Below are positions 1 to 14,200 of a stretch of DNA of 64,000 nt, piece by piece (position 1 is the stretch's first letter; each line of letters opens with the position of its first letter). This DNA comes from Anas platyrhynchos (taxonomy: Eukaryota > Chordata > Aves > Anseriformes > Anatidae): the NCBI RefSeq assembly GCF_047663525.1, contig NC_092602.1:5711501-5775500 (forward strand), read 5' to 3'. A model generated the notes under the pieces. It was not told the origin of the DNA. It worked only from the letters and a program-made list of their open reading frames with translations, and did not search any database. Both the position numbers and the translations under genes were made by a program.

Positions 1-3000
1 ATGCAGGCAGCGGGACCTGCCCCGGGTTCAGCCGTGCTCGGGGCAGAGGGAAGGGGACAGGTTTCCCTCTGAGCGCTCAGAAACCACCACCAGTTGCTGA
101 AACATGACAGCAGAGCTGCGTGTTCTGCCCCTGCTTCTCAATCTAGTTAATAATTTCAGTACGTGTATGTGCGTGACAAGGGTGGGGACATTCGGACGCT
201 CACCCCATGGCTTCTTGAGGAGGGTGAAGTCGGGGGGATGGAGCTGGGGGCTGCATCTTTGCTGCCTGCCCTGCACGGGGCTGTGCACACAGTGACATCC
301 TTCCCCTCCTCGGCGTTTCCCCAGGGGTGTTTATGGGGGGACACGGTGCGTCTCCCCATGGTGCTTCGGGTTCTCAATCGTGATTTTTCCATAACAGCTC
401 TCTTGCCTCCTGGCCACGTATTAACAATGATACTTTGCTTTTTCCTGTCACTTTCCCCGAGTCCCTGAACACGTTAGGGCCGTGCCAAGTGCCGCAGCAT
501 GCGGTGCCTGCCCTCGTTTATTGACGGGAAGGGACAGGCAGGAGGGTTTGCTGGAGCTGGTGCCCTAGGTTTGGTGGCAGTAGGATTTGTAGCTTCAAGT
601 TTCCTTGCTTCTTTGGGGAGGGGAAAAAAGCTGTTTACAAAACAGATTTTGAAAAGGGATTCGTTTTTTTTTTTTTTTAATCAGAAGAAGGAGGTTGCTC
701 CCACCACATCCAATGTAGGCTTTTCATCTCCTTCTTTATTTGTGGTTGTTTTGTTGTTGCTTCTGCTCACCCACATCGTGCGTTTTCCATGCGGAGGACG
801 CGGCTGCTCAAAGCGTGTTGGGGCTGTCACAGTGAGGCAGGACACATCTGCTCTGCCCCATGCCAGCAGAGTTTTGGGATGGGCAATGGGACAGGGCAGC
901 ATCCCCCCGCCACGCACATTTTGGGGCCCCGCACGCTGCACCCAGCACCAGAGACGTGCGTTTTTTGCTATGCAAAAACTGGGGAGAAAATATTTTTGTG
1001 GCCATCTGAGCATTTCTGGCCAGTGCTCTCCCTCTCACCCCATAAATACACTCCCTGGAGTGCTCATTGTGCATTGCAAGAAGCTCAGAAGCCCTGGGGG
1101 GCACGGTCCCAAGCCCTGCCACAAGGTGCAGCCTCACCATCCTGTCCCTCTTCCCAGCCCAGCAGCTGCAGGCTCGCCAAGGAAATTCTGTTCTGGCTTG
1201 AGGAGAGATGAAAAAGGTGTTTTTTCCTTAGAGGGATCTCTTCTGCTCTTCAAGAGATTACACAGAAACAGTTTAAATTCACTTAAACTGAAGGATCTCA
1301 AACCAACAACAAAAAAAAAATCAGCGAAGTGGGTACTTCACCAAAGCTCGACTCACTTTATTTTTCAATATCTTAGATATATATTTATAAAAGTGGCTTG
1401 GAATTGAAAATCCACTTTTTGAGCAAAATTAGCCTTCAATCTTCTGCCCGATGAAAAGCTGCAGCCCAGCTCTTGGAGTAGGGCTCCGTGAGGGAGAGGA
1501 CCGGGGTGCTCGGGGGGAGCGGGGAAGGGGATGCGCTGCGGGAGGATGTGTTGGAGGCTGCTCTGCAGGGGAAAGGGCACGGCTCGGCTGCCTCTCCTGC
1601 TCCTGAGACGTGCTGCAGATGGTTTATTTCCTCTGCTTGGTCTCAGACAGAGCTGGGGCATGGTGAAGGTCTTCTAGAGGGAGAGTTTGCTTGGTCTGGA
1701 GAAGTGCAGGAAGGTCAGGGAGCGACAGGGAGCGGATCACCGCGGAGACCGCGGTGCTCGATGCCAAAGAAATGCCCAAAAAAATAAGCAAGCCTTGACG
1801 GATTGATGCAGCTCTGGTGCCCTAGGCTGGGACTTCTCCAGGCTGGAGGGACCAAGCAGAGCTGAGGTCAATCAAAACAGGAACAGAGCTCTGCCTAAAT
1901 AGCAGGAGGGCTCAAATCCTCGCTCAGGGCTGAGCCTTACACCTCCAGCCCGGATCACTTGACCATGATCCAGGTGAAGATGCTGGTCTTGGGTCCAACC
2001 CCGCTCTGTCTCCGTCTTTGCCTGGTGCTGACCTTCACCGCCAGCAGCATTTGTCAAAGCCAGTCGGGCTCGCAGAGCTTTGACAGCTTTCCCAGGGCAC
2101 GAAGGGATGGCGCAAGGCTGAGGTTATTCGCAAGCAGCCGAACACTTCTCGGTCAAGGTGGGCCGAAAGGGATTCAAATTGCACCTGGTGCCCGTGTTGC
2201 TTCCTGCAAGAAAAACTGGAAGCTGTGAAGTTTACATTGGGGGAAAAAAAAAAAATCATTTCATCCCCATCCCCTGTGCCCGGGGGCTGTGCTCCCTGGG
2301 GATGTTGCCCCTGCATGGCCTGGCTTTTGCTCCCTGCTGATTTCTGCCTGTGAGGTGCCCCGCGGACACGGTGCATGCCCATGGGACGGGCCATGACCAC
2401 AGCTGAATGTCTGCTCCATGGCTCAAACCATCTGCCAAGAGGTTGATCATAAGACAGAGCACGGAAGTGGGGAGCAAGGTATGATGAGAACTGGCATTTC
2501 TGCCATGAGGCTCACCGTGGGCTAGAAAATAAAAATAGAGTTTGATTCACTCCCCACCAGCTAACCTAGGTCTGTTTTTCCCTCTGAGCTCTAGGGAGAT
2601 TGTCATGTCCCATCTTTCCCTCCCTCTCCCCCCACCAAGTTGCCAGTATTTGTTTTTCTTCCCAGGTCTGTTCCGTAACATGAGCGGCGTGATGGAAGCA
2701 TGGCACTTTGGGGGCCAAAAAGCAGCATCAGCAGCCCTGAGAGGGAGAAGTGTGCTGAGAGCAGGAGTTCTGTTTATGAAGGGTTTCAGGGTTTCAGGCT
2801 CCATCCTGCATTGGAACAAACCCCATAATTTTGCAGTTCTCGAGGAGAAAATTCTCTTCCTCCCACCTCCCTCGCCGCCGCCAAAATCTCTTTGTGTTGC
2901 TCAAAACATTTCATTTGCATTTCTGATGTCTTCATTATTCTGTACTTGGACACAAAACTTTAAAACCTCTGAAATGAAAAGGTTCCCTGGATCTATCATG

Positions 3001-6000
3001 TTATTTTTCAAAGCGTTGAGGCAGGAAGCTTTGGCAGTGAGTAACCCTCTTCTTCCTCCCCTTCTCCCTCCGCGGATTCTTCCTCCTCACCACCCTGACT
3101 CCATCAGGCTCAGCCAGAGCGGTGTTTAGTGCCTGAAAACAGCAAATTCCACCCCAAAATACCCCGTTGGAGACCCCTCAACATCCTTCTAGCGGGGTGT
3201 CAGGTTTCTGTCCTTGTCCCTCTGAGACCCAGCACCGCTTCGGGGACTCTGCACCGAGGTGTAACAGTGGGGACAGCACCGACGTGGGGGTGGCAACTTG
3301 TGTTTTGGGGATTAGAGGGCTGCACCCCAATGCCATGTGAGCACTGGGGACAGACCCTGTCCTTGTGCCTGGTCCTAGCCAGCAAGCCCAACTGGCAGAC
3401 CTGGGCTGGGCTCAAGCTTTTTCAGCCCTTTGGGTGCTGAAATCCTTTTGGTGCTCTTTGGGCATGGCTGGGAAGGGGCAAGGACAGCAGCTGCGGGTCG
3501 GATCTGACACTGGCAGCATCTCGAATGATGCTGGGACCAGCTGGGACACCGGGAGCTGTTCCCAGGTCTTTATCTGCCAGCGCCCCTTCCATCACATTTA
3601 GCACCCTCGTGTTTCATAGCACGGCCTCGCTCCGGGGCTGCTTGGCTCGTCCATCCCCGGTTCCTGCAGAGGGCACAGCGCAGCGATGCCCCTGGCCTTG
3701 TGAGGCTGAGCCCCACACTCCTGCCACGCCACATCCTTGTCGGTTTGGCTTTGTCCCTTCTTTTCGGTGCAGCCAGAATTCATCTTTCTCATTTAGGAAG
3801 GAACTTCTTGCCTTGCTGCTCCTGCAGCCACCTGCTGCGGGGAGCACAAACCGCCTTTCAAAGCGATTCCTTCTGCTTTTGGCTCATGCTTGCAATCCCC
3901 AAGGACAACCCAGGAGGGAGGAAGCAAAGAAAGCAAGGTGTTTCCCTCCTACAGCTGATGGGTGAGCTTCACACGAGGGTCCCAAGCACAGCCTAGGGTT
4001 TCCAGGGGCTGGGATGAGGGCTTGGAGGAGCCTGGCAGCAGTGGACATCCGCGTCTTCCTCGCTCCATCCAAACTGCCCCCGGGGATGGCAGCAGCCAGT
4101 TGTGCCTCTCTCCTCTGCCTGGGAAATCAGAGAGATCCTTCTGCCAAGCAAATTCAAAGGAGTGGAGTGACGAATTTCTTTTTGCTCATATATTTATTTA
4201 TTATTTCCCCCCCCCCTTCCTTTTCGGAAAAGCTTTTGGAGACGTTTCTCAAAGGGCTGTTCTCAGCAACTTCCTTTCTGCTTCATCACTGTGAGCACTG
4301 CAACATCATCAAATTAGTCAAAAGAAAACAGTGGTGCCTCTCATTTTCCCAAACAGCCAGATGCTCTTTCCGAGGTGAGACAGCAAGCTGCATGGGTGGG
4401 GGAGGACAGGATTCCTCTGCCTTTTTTTTAAGCAACAAATTTTGCTTTCAGAACAAACAGGCGGGGTCCCTTCCGAAAAACCTGCTCTGGATCCACGCGT
4501 GCAGGTCAGGTTGGAGGGTAAGTTGGGAGGGTTTCTCCGAAGGAAGCAGCAGGAGGAGCAGCCCCATCGGCTCACCCATCGCTAAATGCTTTTGGACACG
4601 TCCGGAGGCTGAGCCTGGCTGTAGGATTTTGGCTGCCCCGCCAGGACCATCCTGTGCGCGCGTGGGCGGCTCGCCCCACGGCTCTGCTGCTGGCTGTGAA
4701 GCCGGGCCAAGAGAGGAAAAGGACGGGCCCAAAAGACCCCATTCCTGCCTGAGCTCTCACACAAGGCAGTTGCAAGAAATGGGCAGGAAATATTTGTATA
4801 ATGAAGCAATTGATTTTATTTTTATTTTTTCTCCCCCCCATCTGGGCTAGGATGGGGTGAGGCTGTGGTGGCTCTGAATGGGCTTTTCTCTCCTCTGTCT
4901 CTGAAAGAGCCGGATACTTGTGTGCATCCGAAGGAGGTCTGCTCTAGCTCAGCAGTGCTGCAGGGACAGAGCCTTCCTTGCACGGGGCAGAGGCAGGCAA
5001 TGCGCCCCCAGCTTCGGCTGATGGCTTTGCTGAAGCTGCACTTTCACTTAATTTTTTATTTTATTTTTTTTTGTCTGGGGGCAGCACCTCGCTGCCTTGT
5101 GCACAATATTGCTGCCGAGCCTAAATAGCACCGTGCAACCCAGTGCTGTCCCACTTGCAAACGTGCCAGGTCCTGAGCATCCAGGTCCTGAGCATCCACC
5201 CCCGGTGCCCGCCCGGACCTCACCGTGCCCAGGGACGGTGCCTCTTGCTTTTGGGGCTGGCTCCAGCAAACCCGTCCTACTTCTAATGCACGAAGCTGCC
5301 GACGATGGCGATGACTTAATTCGAGCATCTGGTCTTTTTCTGTGCCGTTGGCACAGGTACCAGCGTTCACAGCTTTGCTGGTGGTGCAGACAATGAGATT
5401 ACGCCTGCAGCCTCCCAGCCGCGTCCTCCGGCGGCCGCTGCCGATTGATGGATTCCTCCCCGAGGTTCCCTCGTGCCGGCAGGCACCCATTGAGACGGGT
5501 TTGCAGACACCTTTCTGCAAGCAGCGAGTCGTGCCAGGCGCATGCAGGCATGCGTTCGGTGTCATTTTGGAGGTGCCTGCTGGATATCTGGCACGCTGGG
5601 GTCTGCCTGCCCAAGCCTCTTTGCACAGAGGCAAAGTCTGTGCTGCTGGAGGGGCATCGTGGCCCCTCATGGGGCTGGTTCCCTCTGCTCAGCCCCAGGC
5701 TCTGAGGGATTTCTTCCATCACCTTACAGATTTCGGGCTTGTGCCTCGGGTTTTGGGCCAGTTACAGAGCAGGACATGGATGCTCATCAGCTGTAAGAGA
5801 TGCGTTGTGCATGCCCATCATTTTTTGGTGCCCATGGGCTCTGTGTTGGCCAGCTCCGTGCTCCTTGGTATGATGGGGCTTAAGGCAAGAGGGCAGGAAC
5901 GTACAGCTGTGGGAATAAAAGTGTTCTCCAGGAGGTTCAGTAGCTGGGCTTGTCTTGGGGGGATGAGCCAGATTTGTCTTGGGATTGTCTTGGGGGGAAG

Positions 6001-8109
6001 AGCTGCGTTTTCATGTTTCTGCCTTGCTGCTGGGATGGAGGCAGGCTGAATGCATCCGGAGCCCCTGGTGGGCTGGCAGAGGGCAGGGCGTGTGGTTCGT
6101 GGGGGTCCCCAGCAACACCAAGAGTGGCCAAGGCAAAACTGGTGCCAGTACTGTGTGGAGCAAAGCAGGGCTGTATCTCCTGGGGCTGCCGTGGCTCCCC
6201 AGGGCAGGGACGTGAGCGGGGTCTCAGCAGCTTTGTCTCCTGAGGACCTGGTTTCGGCTGGCAGCCAGCAGGGGAAAGCAGTGACATGGGCCCTGATGCA
6301 ATGCCCAAATCTGTGGTGCACATCCCATGGATGGCACCAAAGCCGAGCATCTAGAGCAGCCTACACACGGGTTGGAGGACATCTAGCAGAGCTCTTCCTC
6401 TTCTCCCTCAGCAAGCAAGCATGGGGCTGATGGGGTGTACATCCCCACACCTTGCACCCCAGTGTGGCCGCCAGGTGCTCTGCCATGCAGTAAGGTCCCA
6501 ACACCTGCTGTGGCTGCATGGTTTGTGCTTCCCTGTGCCTTATCTGATGGGCAGCCTTTCACATACCAGCCACGGTGCAGAAGAATTGCTTTCTTCTCCA
6601 AGCAGCAGGGGGTACAACTCTGGGTACAAGCTGCCCTGTGGCACCTGTACCCCTTATCTTGCACCACGTTGGCCACCCTAAGGCAGCCAATGTTGGGAAG
6701 ATGTCCAGGACCTGGGTGTGATACTGTGGCAGCTGAGCATCGCTCTGTGAATGCAGGAAAAAAGTGATAAAAAGTTAGAGCATAGAGAGAGAGCCCTTAA
6801 ATGAAGTATTTTGCTTGAGCTTCACCTAAAGACGTGAGCTGAGGGTGAGGGAGGTCCTGAAGCTGGATTTGTTTGTACGTATGTGTCTCCTTGAGATGGT
6901 GTCAGGAACACCGTGCTGCTGTGAGTTATGTCCCGAGCGTGAGCGTCCTGCTTTGGTCAGTGCCCAGAGCCTGCCGTTGTTAATGAGGAGGCTCGTTAGT
7001 AACTCCAGTGGGCATCTGGAAGAGTTTTAAGAAGTGGCAGCCGGAGCAAAGCCATTGCCAGAGCACGTTAGCTCGATGATGGGCTGTTGAGCAAGGGCAA
7101 AGCAGTGGTGCTGCTGTGCCGGACCCGGTCTGGGGTATCCACAGGGCTTTTGGAGCCTTCTCGTCAGCCTGGATGCTGCAGCCTGCGTGCGCTGGGTGTC
7201 AAGTCTCCAAACCCCATTTGTTTTTCTCCTTTGTGCGGGTTTTTATGGCAGTGGTTTTCCATCACCTGTTTGGATGGCATTTAGCAGCCTCGCTAACATC
7301 CCGCGGACGCTCCCCAGACACAAGGTGTGCGGCACACACTGTGCTCCCTGCGTTACATCCGTCTTACTGTGCAGGCAGGGGCAGCCAGCACCAGGGACAC
7401 CCTCGTCCCCCAGCCTTACAGATGTACTCCGTGTAGGCGAGCCGTCTGTTTGCTTGAACAGACTCGCCCGGGTAAAACCGCTCGCACACGGCGGCATTTG
7501 CAGCATCTGTAAAGGTCAGGAAGAGGAGAGAGCGCTGCCTCTGCCTCCTGGGAGCGCCTACTTTTCCTTGTGTTTTATTTTTTTTTTATTCTTCTCCTCC
7601 ACTCATCAACACCAACCTGCTCTCTGCAAACCCAGCCGGTTTTGCCGTGAGGCTTTGCAGCTAGAAATGCGCACGGCTCTCCTTCACCCCCCTCTCTGCT
7701 TGCTTTTGCAGGGCTCTGGATGGAGCCAGCTTGATTTTGGGGGGCAGGGAGCCTGGCACGTCACCCCCACAGAGCAAGCACCAGGGGTGGTGTGGTCTCG
7801 CTTTGGGGTGCCAGGTTGGGAGCCAGGCACGCCAACGTCCCCTGGCCGAACGCGGGGCACAGGGCTCCTGTTGTTGTGCCAGCACAGTGCTCCCCCACGC
7901 AACAAAATGCCCGTCGTGCTTGGGTTGCCCTCGCAGGAGTGATTCATCGCCTTGGCCAAGGCAGAGCGTTCCCTCCCCTCCCCTGGTGGGACGCCTGGGT
8001 TTTCGCTCCCGTGGGAAGTGACTCCAGCAGAACCCGGAGTGACGGCGGCTGGCACCACCGCGTGTCCCCAGCCCGCCCACCCCAGTGCTTCTTAACCCTT
8101 CAGTTTCAG
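1..8109 (+). other. NOS1: NOS1 intron 2, 3' part
   Basis: No exon is supported here. The PDZ-encoding exon 2 was looked for in all forward frames and is absent, so the window starts inside the intron that follows it. Open frames of up to about 300 codons (for example 499-1407) have low-complexity composition, no recognisable domain and no paired splice sites. Small details are a 16-bp unit repeated twice at about 5166-5197 and several T or A runs (near 665, 2250, 7580). Confidence 0.75.
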
Positions 8110-8236
8110 GGAAGGGGAAAACAAGCTGCAGAAAGCCTTGCCGGCTCGGATGGAGAACGACCGTGTTGTGGGTGACCTGTGGGGGAAGAGCAACGCGCCC
8201 GTGGTCCTCAACAACCCCTACTCCGAAGCGGAGCAG
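8110..8236 (+). CDS. NOS1: NOS1 exon 3
   Basis: Acceptor tttcag, donor gtaaga. It starts in phase 2 (one base completes a codon) and ends in phase 0. It encodes [18 protein letters not shown] followed by [21 protein letters not shown], the linker between the PDZ and oxygenase domains. A second AG six bases upstream (8102-8103) could add two codons. Confidence 0.95.
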
Positions 8237-11200
8237 GTAAGAGCCCGTTGCTTGTGCTGCATTGGGTGGGGACGGGTTGTGGGGTGTGGAGCCCTCCTGG
8301 GGGGCTCTCACACTGCAGAGAGGCTGCAAGGACTGCCCGGGTTGTCCTGAGGACCCATGGTCCCAAGACCTGGGGTCAGTGGTGCCCAGAGCCCATGTGG
8401 TCCAGGAGCTGAATTCCCCAGGGCTCAGACAGGGCACGTATTACTGGAGAAGGATGCTCCTCATCCAAGGAGCCAAGGTGGAACGGGAGCGTAGCCAGGG
8501 ACCACGTCTCCAAAACCTCCCTTGAGACCGTTGGCCCTTTAGGTGGCAAAAATCTGAGCCGCCTCGTTAAGGTCGTTTTGATTTATGTGATGGTAATTCA
8601 ACATAGCACTTCAGATAACATGTTGTACTGCGCCTTTTCATCTCCTCACGCTCCACAGACATAAATTCTCAGGCTTCCTTGCCAGAAATGGATTAGCTCC
8701 CTGTTTGCAGCCAAGCCAGAGACACAAGGCAGGATCCCCCTGGGGAAAACACGATACCCGTGACCGTGGCCCTGCCTGGGCGGCCAAATGCGTCGCCCCA
8801 ATGGGATTAACCAGCAGCGGGTCAGGACATGGGGGACCGATCCAGGGACTACATGTTCTTCTTGCATGCATCTCCCCACCTTACTTGTCGGGATCAAGCT
8901 GTACTCTTCAGGGGAGGGGAGAAAAGTGATTTCATGGTCACATGAAGATTTCCGAGAAAATCAATATTTTCTCAGCTCAGGAGCACCCTCAGCAGATCCC
9001 TCGGGCTGACGCCTCTTCCCAAGGAGCTGCCACCCCACGCAGTGCTCCTCGTTGCCTGCCACATGCAGACTACCACAGCAGCCAGTGCAGCGGGCACACA
9101 GGTGCTGAGCCCGACCTCGATCCCCAGCAGCACCTCCAGGGTCGTGGCTCTTCCAGTTCTCCCATTTCAGAGGCACTGGAAAGATGCAAAGCCAGGAGCA
9201 GGGTGCGAGGTCACATAAGGTGATGCTGATCGTGCCAGGCTTGCTGCACGGCTGTAACCCACCCGGCTGGGTGCTCCGATGTGGCCAGGGACAATCTCCA
9301 TCCTGCCAGTACAGACAGCATTACCTGTCACTGCCCCATGCTGGCACATGTAAATGGGTGCAGCTCACAGTGAGCCATCCTGGGCAGCCCCACATCCCTG
9401 CACAAGGTTAGAGCTCTGCAGCAGCTCTCCGGATCCCACCCCAGCAGGGACAGGTCGCTGCTCTGGTCCCTTCCTGGATAGCTGCAGACTTTCTGCCTCC
9501 TCGCTAAGCTCCGTGCGTGTACGTGTCTGTTACTATAAGCACTTTATAACCTTCTGTGTTCAGAGCTTAATTTCTCTCTGTGTTAGGGCTGCCAAAATCC
9601 CTGGTCTTAAGCTGTTATTAAACTCTTTATTTCCCCCCACCCCCCCCTGCTAGATGTGCAGGCTTTCTTTTGATCCCTCTTATCCCCACACCAGCCCTGG
9701 AGGCAGGGCTGGTTCCCCAGCTCCCCGCAGCCCTTCCCCGGGGATGCCTGCGGCCGGGAGGAAAGAAAGGGCAGCGGGTGTTTCGCTGAACTCCCCGCAA
9801 GCTGCAATAAATACTGCTAGCACGGCGGCGAGCCAAGCCAAACAGCAGCTCTTTATACACCTTGTTCTCTAAAGCAGGATTTGGTGGAGTCGCTTGGCCA
9901 GGTGGGGAGTGCTCACCGAGGCTTGTAATAAGGTGCTGAAAGACCGGTTGGGCTTCAATCGCTCCTCAGGGTCTGGTTTTGTTTTTCTTTTTATAATTAT
10001 TTTTTTTTCCAAAATCACACAGTGTGCTCTGCTGGTTTCCCAGGAGCCCCAGACCTGGTCCATGTGGAGATGCTGTGACTTCACCAGCCCGCGTCCTGCA
10101 GCCGTATTTCAGTCCGCACGGATTGATTTGTTGGCGACGCGGGCGGGCGCGTGCATCTGCAGCGGGGCAAGGGACTCGCAGCAGTTCCATGCCTTTAAGG
10201 ACGATTTACAGCTTTATAAAAACAAAAAAAGAAAACAAAAAAAAAAAAAAAAAAAAAGCATGGTTTGGAGTTCAGGCAGTCTGGAAGGAAATGTCAGCAT
10301 GCTAACAGACCTGCGACCCAGCAAAGTGCTCCAAAATGGGTCCCCCATAGCCAATGCATCTCAGCAGGGTGGTATTTGGCACCTGGGGATGCAGGAGGAG
10401 GGCTGAGGACCTGCAGTCCAGGCACCTTGCCCCCAGGCAGGGCTGGGTGCCTTTCTCCCCTCCCTCTGTAAGAGTCGGAGACATCTCTCAAGCTGCACAC
10501 CACCGATAAGTGCCTTGTAGATGCCTGCATCTTACGCACACGCCCCGACTGCTCCGTTAGTCTCTCCTCCATTTGTCCCACTCTTGAGTCACTAATATCA
10601 CAGCTGCCTAATTAAAACATGAAAGCAGCTCTCACAGCCTCCCTGAGAGAAGCAGGGGTAATATTTGGCTCCGGCAATGCCGTGCAAGGAAGGCATACAT
10701 ACGCACATGCGGCTCCTTCCCAGTTTTTTTTCTGGGTGTTGCTCTCCGTGCAGCTGCAGTGGGGTTTTGGTGCTTCTGCTTCTCGTAGGTGGTGTCACCT
10801 CGGCTGCCCCTGGCACCTGGGGCTTCATCCTGCCCCAGCACTGTGGCCTTGTTTCAGCAAGGATGCAAACTCCATCAGTGCCTGCAGGGAAGAGCCAAAA
10901 AGGCCAGGGAGCAGCTTTCAGGGAGCTTGAAGGTAGACCATCTGTTAAGTATCCATCCTCCAGGAGCTTGCACCCTGTGCGTGCTTGCCCCACAGATGGG
11001 GTCATTCCTACATCTGGGTCCATAACGCGCTCTTTCTGGATGCAGCCAGCACTTGCTGCCTTAGCTGGTACTTCTGGTTTCTGTCTGGGGGAGGCAAGGT
11101 GAGGAGGTAAGCTTTTGGGAACTGTGAGGACCAAAGAAGGTCCTACAGAGGAGTCGGTGTCAGCCCAGGCATCACACTGGCAAGGGATTTGGGTGCATCT

Positions 11201-14200
11201 GGGGAGGGAGGATGGAAAAATTTGTCCTGGTGGTTCAGGATCGGCTTCCTGTTGAGGAAGAGCAAGTTTGGTGGTGGTGCTTGTATTTCATCTCTTTTTG
11301 TCATCCTTCTGGCCCCTGTGGCTTTCCCTCCTGTGTTTGCCCATCAGCAAAGCAGCTTGTTCTGAAACAAGAGGCTCTTCCACCATGTGGCTGTTCTCCA
11401 CCTGGTCCTTCAGGGAGGAAGGCTGCAATGCCACATTTACACTGGTGCTGCTGCTCTGTGAGCTGCGACGGTGACAAGGACCCAAAGCAGGACTACCACA
11501 AAGGAGTGCGAAACTGAAGGAAAGGTTCAAAGGCTACAAGGTTCCCTTAGGCAGGTTACACCCAAACCCCGTCCAAGTCAGGATCTATGCTGCAGAGATG
11601 CAAACCTTTAAGCAGCATCAAATCCAAGTGGGTTTTGACAAGGTGCTCCGGTGTGGGATCAGGATTCCCCCCAAACCTCCAGCAATACCTTTGTAGTGGC
11701 AGCGGATGAAGCACACCCAAACACAGGCTGTAATTCCAGAAGTGCCTCTGTTTACCAGGGCCACCGTGGATCTCATGCCCCGTGGCACACCATCAGATAC
11801 CGGCTGCTCGTGAAACTTCCCAGTGCGTGGAGGAATGCGGGTTGCAGCACACATATTGGATCTGATGGTATCTGAAAACATTTCTGAAAACATGTGCAAA
11901 TAGCAGAGCTTGCAGACAGAAGGTGCAGTCAGCTCTGCTCGGCACAAGCTGGCCGAGCCTCTCCCGTATGCTGCCATATCCTTCAAGACGTGCTGGATGA
12001 GCCCAGCCTGACGCAGGATATTGGGGTGGGCTGGAGGCTCGGAGCTGAGCCTGAAGTGATCCGAGTATGCATAATTCAGTAGCCCTCCCACCCGTGTAAT
12101 GCATCCGTCCTTATTCCGACATTCTTCCAATGTAGTTATCGAAGGAGACGTGCCTTTGGCTTGCTCAGAGGAACGCTCGGCTGTTAGCTCTGTCTCAGAG
12201 GGCTCATACTGGTGAGGCTGAGCTTGGCATGTGTAAAACCCGAGCAGGTGATGCTCCTGAAAAAGATACATCCAATCCATTTTCGAGAGATAAGTCTTCC
12301 GCTGGGAAGCTTGAACGCGGCGTTCTCCTAAGTCACTGCTGTCTGGTTTTTAACTCACTAGCGGAAGATGCTGCTGCTTGTTGTGTCCCTTTTCCTGTAT
12401 TTAATTGACAAACGTTAACCTTGTGTGTATTTCATTGACAAATGCTAACCTCCTCTGTCCTCCAGCCGCCGCCGTCGGGGCGGCAGTCCCCGACCAAGAG
12501 CGCGGTGAACGGGAGCCCTTCCAAGTGCCCGCGGTTCGTCAAAATCAAGAACTGGGAGACGGGCGCCGTGCTTCACGACACTCTGCACCTCAAGACGGCG
12601 ATGGTGAGTGGGGTTGGTAGGGCTGTCTGAAAGTTGTCTGGGTGTAACTGAGCCGATCACGGTGTTTCCAAGATGGTTTTAGAAAATTAGAAATTTAGAA
12701 ATGCAGATCTGGATGAGTTCAGGCCAACCTCCTCATCTCCTGTAGTGTCTGAATTTCAGACCTCTGGCGCGATAAGCTGGGTGAGAGGGGAGTCCCCCCT
12801 GGGAGGAGCAAAAAAAGGCATATAGGGCTTTATGTTGAGCTGGGATGAGATTTAATGAGCCTCAATCATCTGCATTAGGTGTTGCAGGAGGTGACTGCAC
12901 ACGCTCGAGGTGTCTTACACAACAGTACTGATAGGTGTGAAAACGAACAGGGCTGGAAATATCCCGGTTTGTCAAAGACACCACCAACTCCTGGGCAGCT
13001 AATCTCTGACTTTCCCCAGCCCTGCTCACACAGCTTTGCCTCCTTCTGTCCCACCAGACCACTGCGTGCACCGAGCAGATCTGCATGGGCTCCGTAATGA
13101 CCCCCAGCCAGCACGTCCGCAAGTCAGAGGATACCAGGACGAAAGAGGAGGTGCTCCTCTTGGCTAAGGACTTCATTGACCAGTACTACTCCTCCATAAA
13201 GAGGTAAGAACGGCCAGAGAAGGTCACAGAAAGTCAGGCTGCTTCCTCAGGATTTCCTGCCCTCCACCCAGGTTGGTGAATGCCATCTCCCCCGCTCCCC
13301 ACCCTTGCAGATCTGGCTCCAAGGCGCATATGGAAAGGCTGGAGGAGGTGACCAAGGAGATTGAAGCCACCGACACCTACCAGCTGCGGGACACGGAGCT
13401 GATCTACGGAGCAAAGCACGCCTGGCGAAACGCAGCCCGCTGCGTGGGCAGGATTCAGTGGTCCAAGCTGCAGGTGAGCGCCGGAGCTGCCAAAGGATGC
13501 CCTGGGGATTTGGAAAGGCAAATTTCGCTTTTCAGACACCTGAGGGAACGCGGCACACGGCAACCACACTCATCTCAACAGCTTTGGGAAGGCAGCAGGA
13601 GATGGAAAAGCATCTGTGAGGGAAGGTGTACAGAGGTGTCTGTGTCTGAAACGGGGCCAGCTGGAATCTGCTGCCCTAGGGAACATTTCCCCAAACCAGA
13701 CGCTGCTCCAGTATCTCACACGCTGCTTCCAAAGCTGCAGCTTTGGAGAACAGCAGCAGGACACAGCTTTGGTACAGAGATGCTAGGGCAGGAGATAATT
13801 TGATTTGGTACCTTTTTGACTAGCTGGAAGGCTGTGTGTAGGATCTGAATTAGGGGTCTCTAGTGGAATCCCGTGGTGTGGAGGTGACAGGTCCCTTTGT
13901 AGCCCAGAGCATGGCTCAAGTGCTGCTCAGCAGTTCTTGGGGCTGCTTCACGCTGGGCATGGGCACCGTGCAGGGCCAGGAGGCTGGGCCTCCTTCGCTC
14001 CCAGCTCAGCCTTCAGCTCTTCTTTTGGCACATCTGAGCCTTGGGGGAGCCATTTCTGCAAGAAGCTGGCTTCAAGCCTCCTGCTGAGCCTTTTTCCTGA
14101 TTTCCACACCTTCTCAGTGTCCCTCAGACCTGGCTGACACCTCTCACATTCCAACCTTCAGTCTGCACAGAAGAGGAGAAATCAGAACTGCTGGTGGAGG

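Noticed and set aside
499..1407. 302-codon frame near the window start
   Set aside because: No homology recognised, low-complexity stretches including a poly-Phe run from a T tract; looks like open intronic sequence.
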